Assembly: GCF_002804065.1 (NCBI RefSeq)
Contig: NZ_CP024955.1
Location: forward strand, 806,001 to 870,000
Reading direction: 5' to 3'
DNA from: Kyrpidia spormannii
Lineage (GTDB): Bacteria > Bacillota > Bacilli > Kyrpidiales > Kyrpidiaceae
Length of the DNA: 64,000 bases
Shown here: positions 37,348-46,538 of the stretch, in pieces
Layout: each line of letters begins with the position of its first letter
Numbering within the stretch: position 1 is the stretch's first letter
Translations under genes and position numbers: made by a program
Notes under the pieces: model-generated
Told to the model about the DNA's origin: nothing
Databases searched by the model: none
What the model saw: the letters and a program-made list of their open reading frames with translations, nothing else

Positions 37348-38107
37348 TATCATTCAATCTGAGCATCTCAAATATAAGCGGACATTGACCAGAAGGCTGA
37401 TCTTGCTTGCACCGCTCTTTTTTATCCTGATCGCCTTGCCGCAAAAACTCTTCATGCCGCCTGATTATGTCAGGCCTTGGCGGCTTCTGCTTTCTCAAGT
37501 GTACAATTGGTGGCCGGTCATCTTCATGCCACTCGGCACGGCTTTATTTGCTTCATTGGTGGCATTGCAGGAAAAGAAGGCGGGCAATTATCGCAATTTA
37601 CGGGTTCACCCTGTTTCGACAGCGGCCATATGGACCGGTAAAATCATCTTAATGGCCTATTATTCCCTGCTTTCCACATTGGTTCTTATCATCGCCATCG
37701 TCGTATCCGGCCTGATCACAGCGGGCGGAACGATCCCGTGGTCAATCATTCTCCCAGGCGGTTTCCTCATCTGGTTAACCTCCCTTTCATTCATACCGCT
37801 TCAGCTGTGGGCAGCGGTGTGGAAAGGGACGATTTTTAGTATGGCTGTTGGTTTTCTGGGGATGATTGCCGGCGTGACAGCGGCGCCCCGACCCTACTGG
37901 GTTTATGTTCCGCGGAGCTGGCCGACCAGGCTCATGTGCCCTGTTGTCGGCGCGCACCCCAACGGGGTTTTGTTGGAGGCATCGGATCCCCTTAAGGATC
38001 CCGCCGTCATTCCCATCGGGATCGTCCTCGCCATCACCGCATTCGTCCTGTTTACGTGGATAACATCCTTATGGTTTGAGAGAAGGGAGGCCAACCAGGG
38101 ACAATGA
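37340..38107 (+). CDS. Lantibiotic-immunity ABC permease (SpaE/MutE type)
   Basis: About 255 residues with six hydrophobic segments; starts MLNIIQSEHLKYKRTLTRRL, a typical N-terminus of this permease family in which a short amphipathic stretch precedes the first helix. Central PLGTALFASLVALQEKKAGNYRNL is the conserved cytoplasmic loop region. Starts within the ATPase gene and ends overlapping the second permease by 4 bases. Function assigned by family and operon. Confidence 0.82.
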   Translation: MLNIIQSEHLKYKRTLTRRLILLAPLFFILIALPQKLFMPPDYVRPWRLLLSQVYNWWPVIFMPLGTALFASLVALQEKKAGNYRNLRVHPVSTAAIWTGKIILMAYYSLLSTLVLIIAIVVSGLITAGGTIPWSIILPGGFLIWLTSLSFIPLQLWAAVWKGTIFSMAVGFLGMIAGVTAAPRPYWVYVPRSWPTRLMCPVVGAHPNGVLLEASDPLKDPAVIPIGIVLAITAFVLFTWITSLWFERREANQGQ

Positions 38108-38892
38108 TGAACCTATTCAGAGCCGAATGGCTGAAAACGAAGCGCACGCCGATACGTTGGCTGACGTTTTTCACACCCTTCCTGTTTGTGGCGCTGATGA
38201 TGGGGTATTTTTCATTGAAGGCGCAGGCGGCAAATGTTCAAATTTCCATATTCGAGGTATTTTTTGAAACATGGACGGTCCTGGCGATTCCGTTGGGAGC
38301 CGGTATCCTTTCGGGCTTCATGATCCATCAGGAGGCACTTGCCGGCAGCTTTCACGGTTTTCTCGGAAGTCAATGGCCGCGACGCCATTTGTTTTTGGGT
38401 AAATTCTCCATTCTCGTTTTCCTGGCATCGACCAGTACGTTCATGGCTACACTGGCACTGATCGTCGGATTCGATTGCATGTCCGGTGTGGCGATTGCTT
38501 GGCCGATTTTTGTGACGGCAGCCATCCTGGCCATGATCGGGGCGCTTCCGCTACTCGCCTTTCATTATTGGATCAGCTTCGCCTGGGGATTTGGCGCCTC
38601 AATTGGGATTGGCGGCGTCGGCTTATTGATCGCCGCCCTGATGGCCACCGGTCTCGGCGATCAGGTGTGGCCATTTGTGCCGTGGGCGTGGCCCGTGCGG
38701 TTGTCCATGTTGGCGGGAGCGTATTTGCTCGATTTGCCCGGCATGGATTCCCCGCCCGAAATCGTATCCTCAGGTTTCGTGATCGGTCAAATTATCAGAG
38801 GGCTGATTCCGGCCGCCGTGTTATTTGTGATCATGCTGGTTGGGGGGATGATCTGGTTCAACAGGTGGGAAGGCAGGACAATCCATGAATAG
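38104..38892 (+). CDS. Lantibiotic-immunity ABC permease (SpaG/MutG type)
   Basis: About 262 residues, six hydrophobic segments, start MMNLFRAEWLKTKRTPIRW parallel to the preceding permease. SGFMIHQEALAGSFHGFLG corresponds to the same cytoplasmic loop. The two permeases probably form a heterodimer with the SpaF-like ATPase. ATG at the first or second codon. Followed after 27 bases by the response regulator. Confidence 0.82.
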   Translation: MMNLFRAEWLKTKRTPIRWLTFFTPFLFVALMMGYFSLKAQAANVQISIFEVFFETWTVLAIPLGAGILSGFMIHQEALAGSFHGFLGSQWPRRHLFLGKFSILVFLASTSTFMATLALIVGFDCMSGVAIAWPIFVTAAILAMIGALPLLAFHYWISFAWGFGASIGIGGVGLLIAALMATGLGDQVWPFVPWAWPVRLSMLAGAYLLDLPGMDSPPEIVSSGFVIGQIIRGLIPAAVLFVIMLVGGMIWFNRWEGRTIHE

Positions 38893-38919
38893 GGAAAGAA
38901 GCGAGGGGTATGTGACAGG

Positions 38920-39615
38920 ATGAGCAAGATTCTGATCATTGATGACGAGGAAGATCTGGTTGCACTTTTGAAAGACTCCCTGGAGAGCAGGGGCCATGTT
39001 GTGTCCGTGGCTTACGATGGGGACAACGGTTTGAAAATGGCTCACGAACAGCCGGATCTCATCATTCTGGACATCATGATGCCTGGCATGAGCGGATATG
39101 AACTGTGCCGAAGAATCCGGGATGCGGTTCACTGCCCTATTCTCTTTCTCAGCGCCAAACAGTCGGAAACGGACAAAATCAGGGGGCTCGCCCTGGGTGG
39201 GGATGACTATATCGTCAAGCCATTTGGCCTGAGAGAACTGCTTGCCAGAATCGACGCGCATCTTCGGAGGGAGAAAAGGGCTGCTTTCCTGAATGAATCC
39301 CTTCAGCGCGTATGGATTCGCTCGGGCAGAATGGCGATCGATTTAAGGGCGAGACAGATGAAGATCGATGGCCATCTCATCCCTTTGACAAAAAAGGAAT
39401 TCGATATTGTGGAGTTGCTTTCCCTTCATGCCGGACAGGTCTTTTCCAGAGAGCAGATTTATGAAAAGGTCTGGGGGTATGATGCGGAGGGAGATGCGGC
39501 GACCGTGACCGAACATGTGAAAAACATCAGGGCCAAGATTTCAGCGCGGGATCCCGATACAGAGTATATTTCAACCGTATGGGGGATCGGCTATCGCTTT
39601 AATAAAATCATCTGA
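38920..39615 (+). CDS. OmpR-family response regulator (SpaR/NisR-like)
   Basis: 231 residues. Receiver domain with acidic pocket DDEED and phosphorylatable Asp51 (ILDIMMPGMSG), switch Thr/Ser in LFLSAK, Lys in YIVKPFG. C-terminal winged helix with LTKKEFDIVELLSLHAGQ and TVWGIGYRF. Paired with the histidine kinase 26 bases downstream; likely controls the ABC genes just upstream in response to peptide antibiotics. Lower GC like the rest of the island. Confidence 0.9.
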   Translation: MSKILIIDDEEDLVALLKDSLESRGHVVSVAYDGDNGLKMAHEQPDLIILDIMMPGMSGYELCRRIRDAVHCPILFLSAKQSETDKIRGLALGGDDYIVKPFGLRELLARIDAHLRREKRAAFLNESLQRVWIRSGRMAIDLRARQMKIDGHLIPLTKKEFDIVELLSLHAGQVFSREQIYEKVWGYDAEGDAATVTEHVKNIRAKISARDPDTEYISTVWGIGYRFNKII

Positions 39616-39641
39616 AACGAAATGATGGCGAGGTTGTTTAC

Positions 39642-41093
39642 ATGCTGGCAAAAAAGCCTCTCAAATCCCAATTTGTCCTCATGTTTGTTCTCATCCTCAC
39701 ATTGAGCGTGATGGCGACGATCGCTTCGTATGGTGTGGGATATATGATTCTTATCAAGATGATCGAACACCAAAAAATCTATCCCGCCAATTATTATGAA
39801 AAGAAAATACCGGAAATTGAAGCCTATGTGAGGGGCAAAGGAGCGGACCTGCTTTATCCTTCAGAAAGAAAGGAACTGGAGCAGTTCATTCCTTTGGAAG
39901 GGATCTCATACCAGGTGATGGATGTGCATGGCACGCCGATCTATGGGTCGATGGACCAAAGGATCATACAAAATCAGGAAGAGTTGTTCCGCAAGATCAA
40001 TGCTACTTTTACAACAAACGGTAAATATGTTAAACTCGTTCCGTTGATCAATGCGGGCGGGAAAATCGAAGGCGGCGTCGCGCTGGCATATAAATTGACG
40101 CCATTGACGCTTCATTACAGGAACATAACGGATAAAATATGGGTGGTGCCATTGTTTACGGCAATCCTCTTTTCCCCGTTTGTGTATGTCGTATTCTTTA
40201 CATGGCTTTTTGCGAAGAAGTTTGCCGGCAATATCGGCGAACCGCTGAATATGCTTGCCGACGCGGCGAGAAAGATTAAGGAGAAAAATCTTGATTTTCA
40301 TCTCGCTTATGAGGCAGACAATGAACTGGGGAGGCTTTGCCAAGCTTTTAACGAGATGAAAAACCAACTGCGGGAGTCTTTGCTGTCCCAGTGGAAAGCA
40401 GAGCGGGAAAGACAGGACATGGTGGCGGCGCTTGCCCATGACCTGCAAACCCCTCTTTCCACCATCGCGGGATACGCTGAAGCGCTTCAGGAAGGAAAAG
40501 ATGACAAGCGGAAGATCGAAAAGTATTTACAAACTATTAAGGAAAATGCACATAAGGGTTCCAAGCTCATCAAAGACATGCTTTATGCCGCAGAACTTGA
40601 AAATGCCGGCGGGGCGCTTGAGCTCGTCCCGGTTGATCTCTCCGCTTTTTTAACACAGAAAAAAGAAAACTATGAGCTGATGGGAAGGGAAAAAAAGGTC
40701 AGCATCAAAGTGCAGGTCACATATGAGAACCGAGAACAGAAGATCCTGTCGGTTGATGTGGGAAAACTGGAGCGCATCCTTGACAATATTCTCTCGAACA
40801 GCATTCGTTATACGCCGGAACACGGGACAATCGCCATCGATGCCGGCGTTTCCCGTGACAACATCCGGATCACCGTATGTGATTCGGGAAAGGGTTTCAC
40901 CGGCAAGGATCTGGCCCATGTTTTCCACAAATTCTACCGAGGGGATGAGTCACGTCCAACCAAAGACGGCCATGCCGGACTCGGCCTCTATATCGCAAAA
41001 AAACTGGTGGAAATGCACGGTGGAAGGATTCAGGCCTACAATGCAAAGGACGGCGGGGCGTGCATCGAATTTCTTTTGAAACTTTTCCCTTGA
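39642..41093 (+). CDS. Sensor histidine kinase (SpaK/NisK-like)
   Basis: 483 residues. Two membrane helices (about 12-38 and 168-195) flank an extracytoplasmic sensor domain of about 130 residues, followed by HAMP. Phospho-acceptor His266 in ALAHDLQTPLSTIAGY, N-box DNILSNSIRYTP, G1 DSGKGF, G2 HAGLGLYIAKKL. The architecture matches lantibiotic-sensing EnvZ-class kinases. Partner of the regulator upstream. Confidence 0.9.
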   Translation: MLAKKPLKSQFVLMFVLILTLSVMATIASYGVGYMILIKMIEHQKIYPANYYEKKIPEIEAYVRGKGADLLYPSERKELEQFIPLEGISYQVMDVHGTPIYGSMDQRIIQNQEELFRKINATFTTNGKYVKLVPLINAGGKIEGGVALAYKLTPLTLHYRNITDKIWVVPLFTAILFSPFVYVVFFTWLFAKKFAGNIGEPLNMLADAARKIKEKNLDFHLAYEADNELGRLCQAFNEMKNQLRESLLSQWKAERERQDMVAALAHDLQTPLSTIAGYAEALQEGKDDKRKIEKYLQTIKENAHKGSKLIKDMLYAAELENAGGALELVPVDLSAFLTQKKENYELMGREKKVSIKVQVTYENREQKILSVDVGKLERILDNILSNSIRYTPEHGTIAIDAGVSRDNIRITVCDSGKGFTGKDLAHVFHKFYRGDESRPTKDGHAGLGLYIAKKLVEMHGGRIQAYNAKDGGACIEFLLKLFP

Positions 41094-41262
41094 TTACATG
41101 TGCTGCCGGCTAAAGGTGGACAACACCCCCTTTCCCCTTTTGACAGTCCACATTTTTCCAGCTCCTGTACAAAGGCTTCGCCGAGATATGATACATTTAA
41201 CCCTTGTTGGACGTCTTCCTAAATGAAGTTCTCCCGATAGACACGGGGAAGGAGGTGGCAGT

Positions 41263-41829
41263 TTGACTGAGGAAATCCCCGCCGATTTTCAGGAACTTTT
41301 CCGGCGTCATTATCCCCGGGTGGTGCGCACCCTCCGCTTCCTGATCTCCGCCCCGGATGTGGTGGAGGATTTGGCCCAGGAGGTGTTCGTTCGTCTCTAT
41401 CGGCATCCCCCGGATGATATGTCCAAAGTGGGGCCGTGGCTGCATCGGACTTGCACCCGCATGGCCTATGATTACCTGCGCGCCACGCGACGGCGCAAGC
41501 GGGCCTTGGAGCAAATGGAGCACGGCGAGCGGACCGAGGAGCAAACCCCCTCCAGCGAGCATGTGGTTCTTCAAGATTGGGAGCGGGCCCGAGTGCAAGG
41601 GGTGTTGCGCCAGATGTCGGAGCGGGATCGCAAGGTCCTTTGGCTTCGCCACTCGGGTTACAGCTATCAGGAGATCGCGGATTATTTACAGGTGCCGAAA
41701 GAGCAGGTCGGGACGTTGTTGATCCGTGCGGCCGCCCGTTTCAAAAAATTATACCAAGAAGGAGGTTCCGTCCATGGAGAAGAATCGTCCGTGCGATCCA
41801 TCCGCAGTTCAGGCGCTGATCGACCGTGA
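41263..41829 (+). CDS. ECF sigma factor
   Basis: About 188 residues with sigma2 (ELFRRHYPRVVRTLRFLI, VEDLAQEVFVRLY, WLHRTCTRMAYDYLR) and sigma4 (LRQMSERDRKVLWLRHSGYSYQEIADYL) regions. A C-terminal tail of about 20 residues overlaps the anti-sigma gene start. TTG start with AAGGAGGTG upstream. First gene of sigma / anti-sigma / ABC / permease, which implies autoregulation and control of an export or repair function. Confidence 0.9.
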   Translation: MTEEIPADFQELFRRHYPRVVRTLRFLISAPDVVEDLAQEVFVRLYRHPPDDMSKVGPWLHRTCTRMAYDYLRATRRRKRALEQMEHGERTEEQTPSSEHVVLQDWERARVQGVLRQMSERDRKVLWLRHSGYSYQEIADYLQVPKEQVGTLLIRAAARFKKLYQEGGSVHGEESSVRSIRSSGADRP

Positions 41830-43066
41830 GGGGACGAGGGAACAACGCCTGCGGTGGTTGGAGCATGTCATCCAGTGTCCCGATTGCCGGCAACAGCTCC
41901 GGGAAGCCATCGACCTCACCCGTTTTGTGGAAAATCGCCTGGGGTTCTTGGAAGCCCCCCTTCCCTTGGCGACCGAGTCCGGCGGCAAACCCCAGACCCC
42001 GTCTCTAGACATCGATGAGGCCTGGAAAAGATTTCAAAAGCGGGTCCAAGACGAACCTGCTGGTATTGCCGGGATGGCCGTGGCAGATCGCCCGTCCCGC
42101 GTCCCGGGCCCGTCGGTGCAGGTTCAGACTGTCGCAACTGAGCCGATGATCATGAGGCAAGCCTTCTCTCAGGAACCGCCCGTTGAAACAGACCCGTCCC
42201 GGTGGCGCGCTGCAAAGAAGCGCAGGAAATGGATCGGCGCGGCGGTGTCCGCTGCGGCCGTCGCCGTCCTCGTGGTGGGCGCCCAAGCTCCCTGGGCGGG
42301 GAAGGCGTGGGCGGCGATGCTGCAGACCTTTCGGATCGAACACCTGGTGGCTCTGCAGCCCAACGACTTCACCCAGCTTCAAAATGCTCTTGAACAGGCC
42401 GGGGTGACGCATATTGATCTGAAACAGTATGGGCAGTTGGACCGCAAAGGGGGCGGGACCTATCAGGACGTGTCCTTCGCCGAGGCGCAGAAATTGGCCG
42501 GTTACCCGCTGAAAGCGCTCCCGGGCACATCGCCGAGCGATCAAGTCCACGTACAGGGTGCCCAAGACATCACCCTGCGGCCCCACGTGGCGACGATCAA
42601 CGAGCTCATCCACCGGCTTGGGGGCAAAAGCTCTCTCCCGGCCGAGTTGGAAGGTCAGGCCATCGTGATTCACTTTCCCGCCGTGGTGAGCCAGAGTCTC
42701 AAGCCGGGCCAGGGAACGATCTTCTTTACGCAAATTCAGTCGCCCCGGATCGACATTCCCCAAGGGGTGAACATGGAAGAGGTGCGCCAAGTCTTGCTCG
42801 ACCTCCCCATTTTGCCCCAGGACATGCGCCAGCGGCTGAGTCAGTCCGAGGATTGGAAAAACACTCTGTTCGTGCCGTCGGGCCCCGGAAGTGCGGAAAA
42901 TACGACGGTGAACGGGCATGAGGCGGTGCTGGTGCGGGATACAACTGGAAAATTCCGGTCGATTTTGTGGTATAACAACGGGGTCCTCTACAATCTGGGC
43001 GGCACGGCGGCCGATTTTCCCACCGATGCCTCCTTGATACAGATGGCTGAGGCGATCGATCGATGA
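41774..43066 (+). CDS. Membrane anti-sigma factor with extracytoplasmic domain
   Basis: 430 residues. N-terminal ZAS-type zinc motif HVIQCPDCRQQL (His-x3-Cys-x2-Cys); a linker; one transmembrane helix at about 152-175 (WIGAAVSAAAVAVLVVGAQ); then a large external domain of about 250 residues with no recognised family (DUF4367-like is possible from the C-terminal VNGHEAVLVRD pattern). ATG with AAGGAGG inside the sigma gene. Overlaps the ABC ATPase by ATGA. Confidence 0.85.
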   Translation: MEKNRPCDPSAVQALIDREGTREQRLRWLEHVIQCPDCRQQLREAIDLTRFVENRLGFLEAPLPLATESGGKPQTPSLDIDEAWKRFQKRVQDEPAGIAGMAVADRPSRVPGPSVQVQTVATEPMIMRQAFSQEPPVETDPSRWRAAKKRRKWIGAAVSAAAVAVLVVGAQAPWAGKAWAAMLQTFRIEHLVALQPNDFTQLQNALEQAGVTHIDLKQYGQLDRKGGGTYQDVSFAEAQKLAGYPLKALPGTSPSDQVHVQGAQDITLRPHVATINELIHRLGGKSSLPAELEGQAIVIHFPAVVSQSLKPGQGTIFFTQIQSPRIDIPQGVNMEEVRQVLLDLPILPQDMRQRLSQSEDWKNTLFVPSGPGSAENTTVNGHEAVLVRDTTGKFRSILWYNNGVLYNLGGTAADFPTDASLIQMAEAIDR

Positions 43067-44043
43067 GTGTGGCGATCCAGACCGATCGGCTGACAAAACT
43101 CTACGGGCCCGGATCCGGGTGCCGGGGGATCACCCTGTCGGTAAAGTCCGGCCAGATCTTCGGTTTCCTCGGCCCGAACGGGGCGGGTAAGAGCACTTTT
43201 GTGAAGATGCTCGTGGGCCTCATCCGGCCGGATGCGGGGCGGGCGGAGATTCTCGGCCTGCCCCTCGGCCACCGGGAGATCCGGCGCCAGATCGGTTATC
43301 TGCCGGAGTTATTCCGGTACCAGGATTGGCTGACGGCGGAGGAGGTCCTGCGCTTTCACGCCCAACTCGGGGGACTGGGTGGTGAAAGGCGTGAGAAGCG
43401 AATCCGCCGGGTGCTCAACGACGTGGGGTTGGCGGGGAGGACAAAGGAACGGGTGCGCCATTTTTCCAAGGGAATGCAGCAACGCCTGGGATGGGCCTGC
43501 GCCCTTCTCCTCGATCCGCCGCTCCTGTTTCTTGACGAGCCCTCCTCGGCCTTGGACCCCATGGGCCGCCACGACATGCGCCAGTTGTTGCTGCGGCTGC
43601 GGCAGGAGGGAAAGACTATTTTCCTAAACACCCATTTATTAGAAGATGTGGAGTCGGTGTGCGACGAGGTGGCTTTTCTCGTGAACGGGCGGATCCGAGC
43701 CCAAGGGACCGTGGAAGCGCTGTTGCACCCCGAACTCAGGTGGGAGTTTGAAGTGGGAGGGTGGGAACCGGGAATCCTTGAGGGATTCACCGATCCCGCG
43801 GGGATTTCTATCCAGGTGGTGGAGGCGGATGACCGTGGCTTTGCCCGCCTTCAGGCCGTTGTGACAGATCGGGAGCAGGCGGGGTGGATCAACGCCCTGC
43901 TGGTGGAGCAGGGGATCACTGTATATGCGTCGGGCCCCGTGCAGACCCACCTGGAGCAGTGGTTTCTCGCCTTGGCGGAAGGAGAGGGGGGAGAGACCCG
44001 TGGTTCCCGTGATGTTGCTGACTTGGCGAGAGATCCTGCGTAG
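43063..44043 (+). CDS. ABC transporter ATPase
   Basis: 326 residues. Walker A GPNGAGKST, signature FSKGMQQRLGWACALL, Walker B LLFLDEPSSALDP, switch His in LNTHLLEDV. After the ATPase core, about 100 residues follow (EFEVGG... to the end) as in DRI/NatA-type export ATPases. Coupled to the anti-sigma gene upstream and permease downstream; probably exports or expels an envelope-active compound under ECF control. Confidence 0.88.
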   Translation: MSVAIQTDRLTKLYGPGSGCRGITLSVKSGQIFGFLGPNGAGKSTFVKMLVGLIRPDAGRAEILGLPLGHREIRRQIGYLPELFRYQDWLTAEEVLRFHAQLGGLGGERREKRIRRVLNDVGLAGRTKERVRHFSKGMQQRLGWACALLLDPPLLFLDEPSSALDPMGRHDMRQLLLRLRQEGKTIFLNTHLLEDVESVCDEVAFLVNGRIRAQGTVEALLHPELRWEFEVGGWEPGILEGFTDPAGISIQVVEADDRGFARLQAVVTDREQAGWINALLVEQGITVYASGPVQTHLEQWFLALAEGEGGETRGSRDVADLARDPA

Positions 44044-44857
44044 ACGCGTGTTCCTGGTGACGGTGCTGCTGACCTCCGTGTTCCTGATTCTGTATGGGTG
44101 GGGGCTTTCCTATGTGGCCCGGGCGGGCGAACGGGCGCCGTCTGTGAGCAATTTGCTGGATCAATATCTGCAAGGGGCGGGTCTTCTCGTCGCCGGGGTG
44201 TTTTTCGCAAACTTCATGGTGGCCTTTTTGGTCATTTTTTCGTCGGCCGGGACGATCTCTGGCGAGATTGAGAGCGGCATTCTCTATTCGATACTCCCCA
44301 GGCCGGTGGAGCGGTGGCAGGTGTATTTGGGAAAATGGGCCGGGCTTGCGATCTGGGGGCTGTTGTACGCCGGCGTGCTATTCTGGGCTTTGGTGTGGAT
44401 GGTCCATCTCTTCCTGGACTTTCCTCTTGACATGACTTCCCTTCTCCGCGCTTTCGTCGCCTTGGAGTTGATACCCTTGGTGCTCAGCGCCGTGACGCTG
44501 CTGGGGTCCGCGTATTTGCCGACTTTGGGAAATGGCGTGGCCGTGACCCTTTTGTATGGTCTGGCGCTGCTGGGAGGGCTTATGGAGCAGTTCATGAGTG
44601 TCGGGTCCTCCAGCTCGGCGGGGGAGAGAATTGGCCTGGTCACCAGTCTTCTCATGCCCTCGGATGCGCTGTATCGCCGGATGGTGTACGAGGTGACGGC
44701 GGGAAGTGGCATTCCCGTCGGTGACAGCGCCGCCCGGATGCTGGGGCCCTTTGCCAGTCTCAACGCGCCGAGCGATGCCTTTCTGGTGTACGTAGGCGTT
44801 TATATTGTCGCGGTGCTCCTCTGGGGATGCCTTCGGTTTACTTGGCGGGATATTTAA
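44000..44857 (+). CDS. ABC-2 type permease
   Basis: About 285 residues; six hydrophobic segments, with the conserved cytoplasmic loop ISGEIESGILYSILPRPVERW after the second helix, typical of ABC-2 permeases (NosY-like). Start at GTG after GGAGAGGGGGGAGAG; a GTG three codons and an ATG four codons later are alternatives. Its start lies within the ATPase gene. Last gene of the sigma-led operon. Confidence 0.85.
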   Translation: MVPVMLLTWREILRRRVFLVTVLLTSVFLILYGWGLSYVARAGERAPSVSNLLDQYLQGAGLLVAGVFFANFMVAFLVIFSSAGTISGEIESGILYSILPRPVERWQVYLGKWAGLAIWGLLYAGVLFWALVWMVHLFLDFPLDMTSLLRAFVALELIPLVLSAVTLLGSAYLPTLGNGVAVTLLYGLALLGGLMEQFMSVGSSSSAGERIGLVTSLLMPSDALYRRMVYEVTAGSGIPVGDSAARMLGPFASLNAPSDAFLVYVGVYIVAVLLWGCLRFTWRDI

Positions 44858-44973
44858 TTCTTTTGCATTTGGCGGAATTGGCCTAATTCGTTTATAGTGG
44901 ATCATAGAGCGCGGCCCCGATGCGGGTGCTCGGGGACGGATCCAGTTTGTGTCGAGAAGGGGGAGCGGGGAGG

Positions 44974-45762
44974 ATGGGATATATCACCTATCGGGAATCG
45001 GGCAAGAAAGCCTATGTGACGCTGAACAACGACCGTCAGCGCAATGCGTTGTCCCGGGCGGTTCTGGAAGAGTTCAACCAGGTGCTCGGGGAGATCCGGC
45101 CGCGGCGGGATCTGAATGTGGTGATCATTCAGGCGGAAGGCAAAGTGTTCAGTTCCGGACACAATCTGCGGGAGATCGGCGGTCAGCCATCGGATGAGGT
45201 GCTGGAGTTGTTCAACGTCTGCCAGACCTTTATGCTGGGTCTGCAGCGCCTGCCCCAGGTGACCCTGGCGAAGGTGCACGGGGTGGCCACGGCGGCGGGG
45301 TGCCAGTTGGTGGCGGCCTGCGATCTGGCGGTGGCCAGCAGGGACGCCAAGTTCGCAACCCCGGGGGTCAACATCGGCCTGTTTTGCAGTACGCCGGCGG
45401 TATTTGTAAGCCGGAACGTGGGACGTAAAAAAGCGGCGGAGATGTTGTTCACCGGGGATTTTATCTCGGCTGAAGAGGCGCTGCTTCACGGGCTGGTCAA
45501 TCGGGTGGTTCCGCCCGAGGAATTGGATGCGGCGGTGGAGGAGTTGGCTGACCGGGTCGCCCGGCACAGCTTGTCCACCCTGGAGATTGGCAAGCGAATG
45601 TTTTATAAGCAGCTTTCCATGGACGACGCGTCGGCCCTGGAGTATGCCAGTGGAGTCATCACGCTCAACAGCGCCCATCCCGACGCTGTGGAAGGCATTC
45701 GCGCCTTTTTCGAGAAACGCCCGCCGAGTTGGCGTGCAGAGGAAGGCGTGAAACAATCTTGA
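44974..45762 (+). CDS. Enoyl-CoA hydratase/isomerase family protein
   Basis: 262 residues of the crotonase fold. FSSGHNLREIGG supplies the first oxyanion-hole backbone amide region, and GVATAAGCQLVAACDLAVAS the second; catalytic Glu residues of classical hydratases are not obvious (FCSTPAVFVSRNVG at the usual ExxLG place), resembling ECHDC3-type proteins. The function may be hydratase, isomerase or related. ATG start; purine-rich AAGGGGGAGCGGGGAGG precedes it. Confidence 0.82.
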   Translation: MGYITYRESGKKAYVTLNNDRQRNALSRAVLEEFNQVLGEIRPRRDLNVVIIQAEGKVFSSGHNLREIGGQPSDEVLELFNVCQTFMLGLQRLPQVTLAKVHGVATAAGCQLVAACDLAVASRDAKFATPGVNIGLFCSTPAVFVSRNVGRKKAAEMLFTGDFISAEEALLHGLVNRVVPPEELDAAVEELADRVARHSLSTLEIGKRMFYKQLSMDDASALEYASGVITLNSAHPDAVEGIRAFFEKRPPSWRAEEGVKQS

Positions 45763-45797
45763 AGCGATTTGATGCTTGAGTAGCCGTCTACGCAAAC

Positions 45798-45835
45798 CCC
45801 TCCCTGGCTAAAGCCACCAGGGAGGGATCTTTTGG
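45798..45835. terminator. Intrinsic terminator between convergent genes
   Basis: CCCTCCCTGG and CCAGGGAGGG form a perfect 10-bp stem with a 9-base loop, followed by ATCTTTT on the plus strand. Lies between the hydratase and cyanase genes. Confidence 0.8.
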
Positions 45836-45848
45836 GGGGAGGGAGCTG

Positions 45849-46292
45849 TTACCATTTTCGATACGGAAGGAATTTGCCGTTCATCACGACTTGTACCCGG
45901 TCCCCTTTGGGATCTTCGACCCGGCGCACGCTCATTTCAAAATCGATGGCGGACATGATGCCGTCGCCGAATTTTTCGTGGATCAACTCTTTGAGCGCCG
46001 GCCCGTAGACTAGCAAAATCTCGTAAAATCGATAAAGAACGGGATCCGTGGGGGGCATGGGAACCGTTGTTCCGCGGTACGGGATGACCGTCAGCGCCTG
46101 CACCGCGTCTTCCGGGAGCTCCAGCAAACTGCCCACCTTTTGTGCTTCTTCCGGGGAAAGCGGTGCCTGACCGAGCAATGCGGTGGCTGTCCACGCCTCC
46201 GAGCGACCAATCGCGCCGGCAATATCCTTCCATTTTAGGCCCAACCGCTGTTTCGCTTCGATCACCTGCCGGGTGACCTCGGCTTTTTCCAT
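45849..46292 (-). CDS. cynS: Cyanate hydratase (cyanase)
   Basis: Converts cyanate and bicarbonate to carbamate and CO2 (then ammonia and CO2). 147 residues, family length. An N-terminal helical domain (WKDIAGAIGRSEAWTATALLGQ) and a C-terminal catalytic domain in which Arg88, Glu91 (LYRFYE) and Ser114 (GIMSAIDF) match the Arg/Glu/Ser active site of the decamer. ATG with AAAGGAG 8 bases upstream. No carbonic anhydrase or cyanate transporter lies adjacent. Confidence 0.95.
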   Translation of the reverse strand: MEKAEVTRQVIEAKQRLGLKWKDIAGAIGRSEAWTATALLGQAPLSPEEAQKVGSLLELPEDAVQALTVIPYRGTTVPMPPTDPVLYRFYEILLVYGPALKELIHEKFGDGIMSAIDFEMSVRRVEDPKGDRVQVVMNGKFLPYRKW

Positions 46293-46538
46293 ATTTTTGA
46301 CTCCTTTCCCGAATGTGTGTGAAGAAAATGTGAAGTAAACGTTAACATACAGAAGTTGCACCGGGACAAATACCAGATTCGCGTTAAATTATACGACACA
46401 AAGCGCCGAAATCAATGGGCACACGTAAACAATAGGTGACATGTGTGAGAACGAAGTGCGACGCGTATGAAAAGATTCGAAAGTTCTGGAAAATAGACGG
46501 TGACCGGTGTATCCGGCCCGGCCGGGGCCGCCCGGGAT

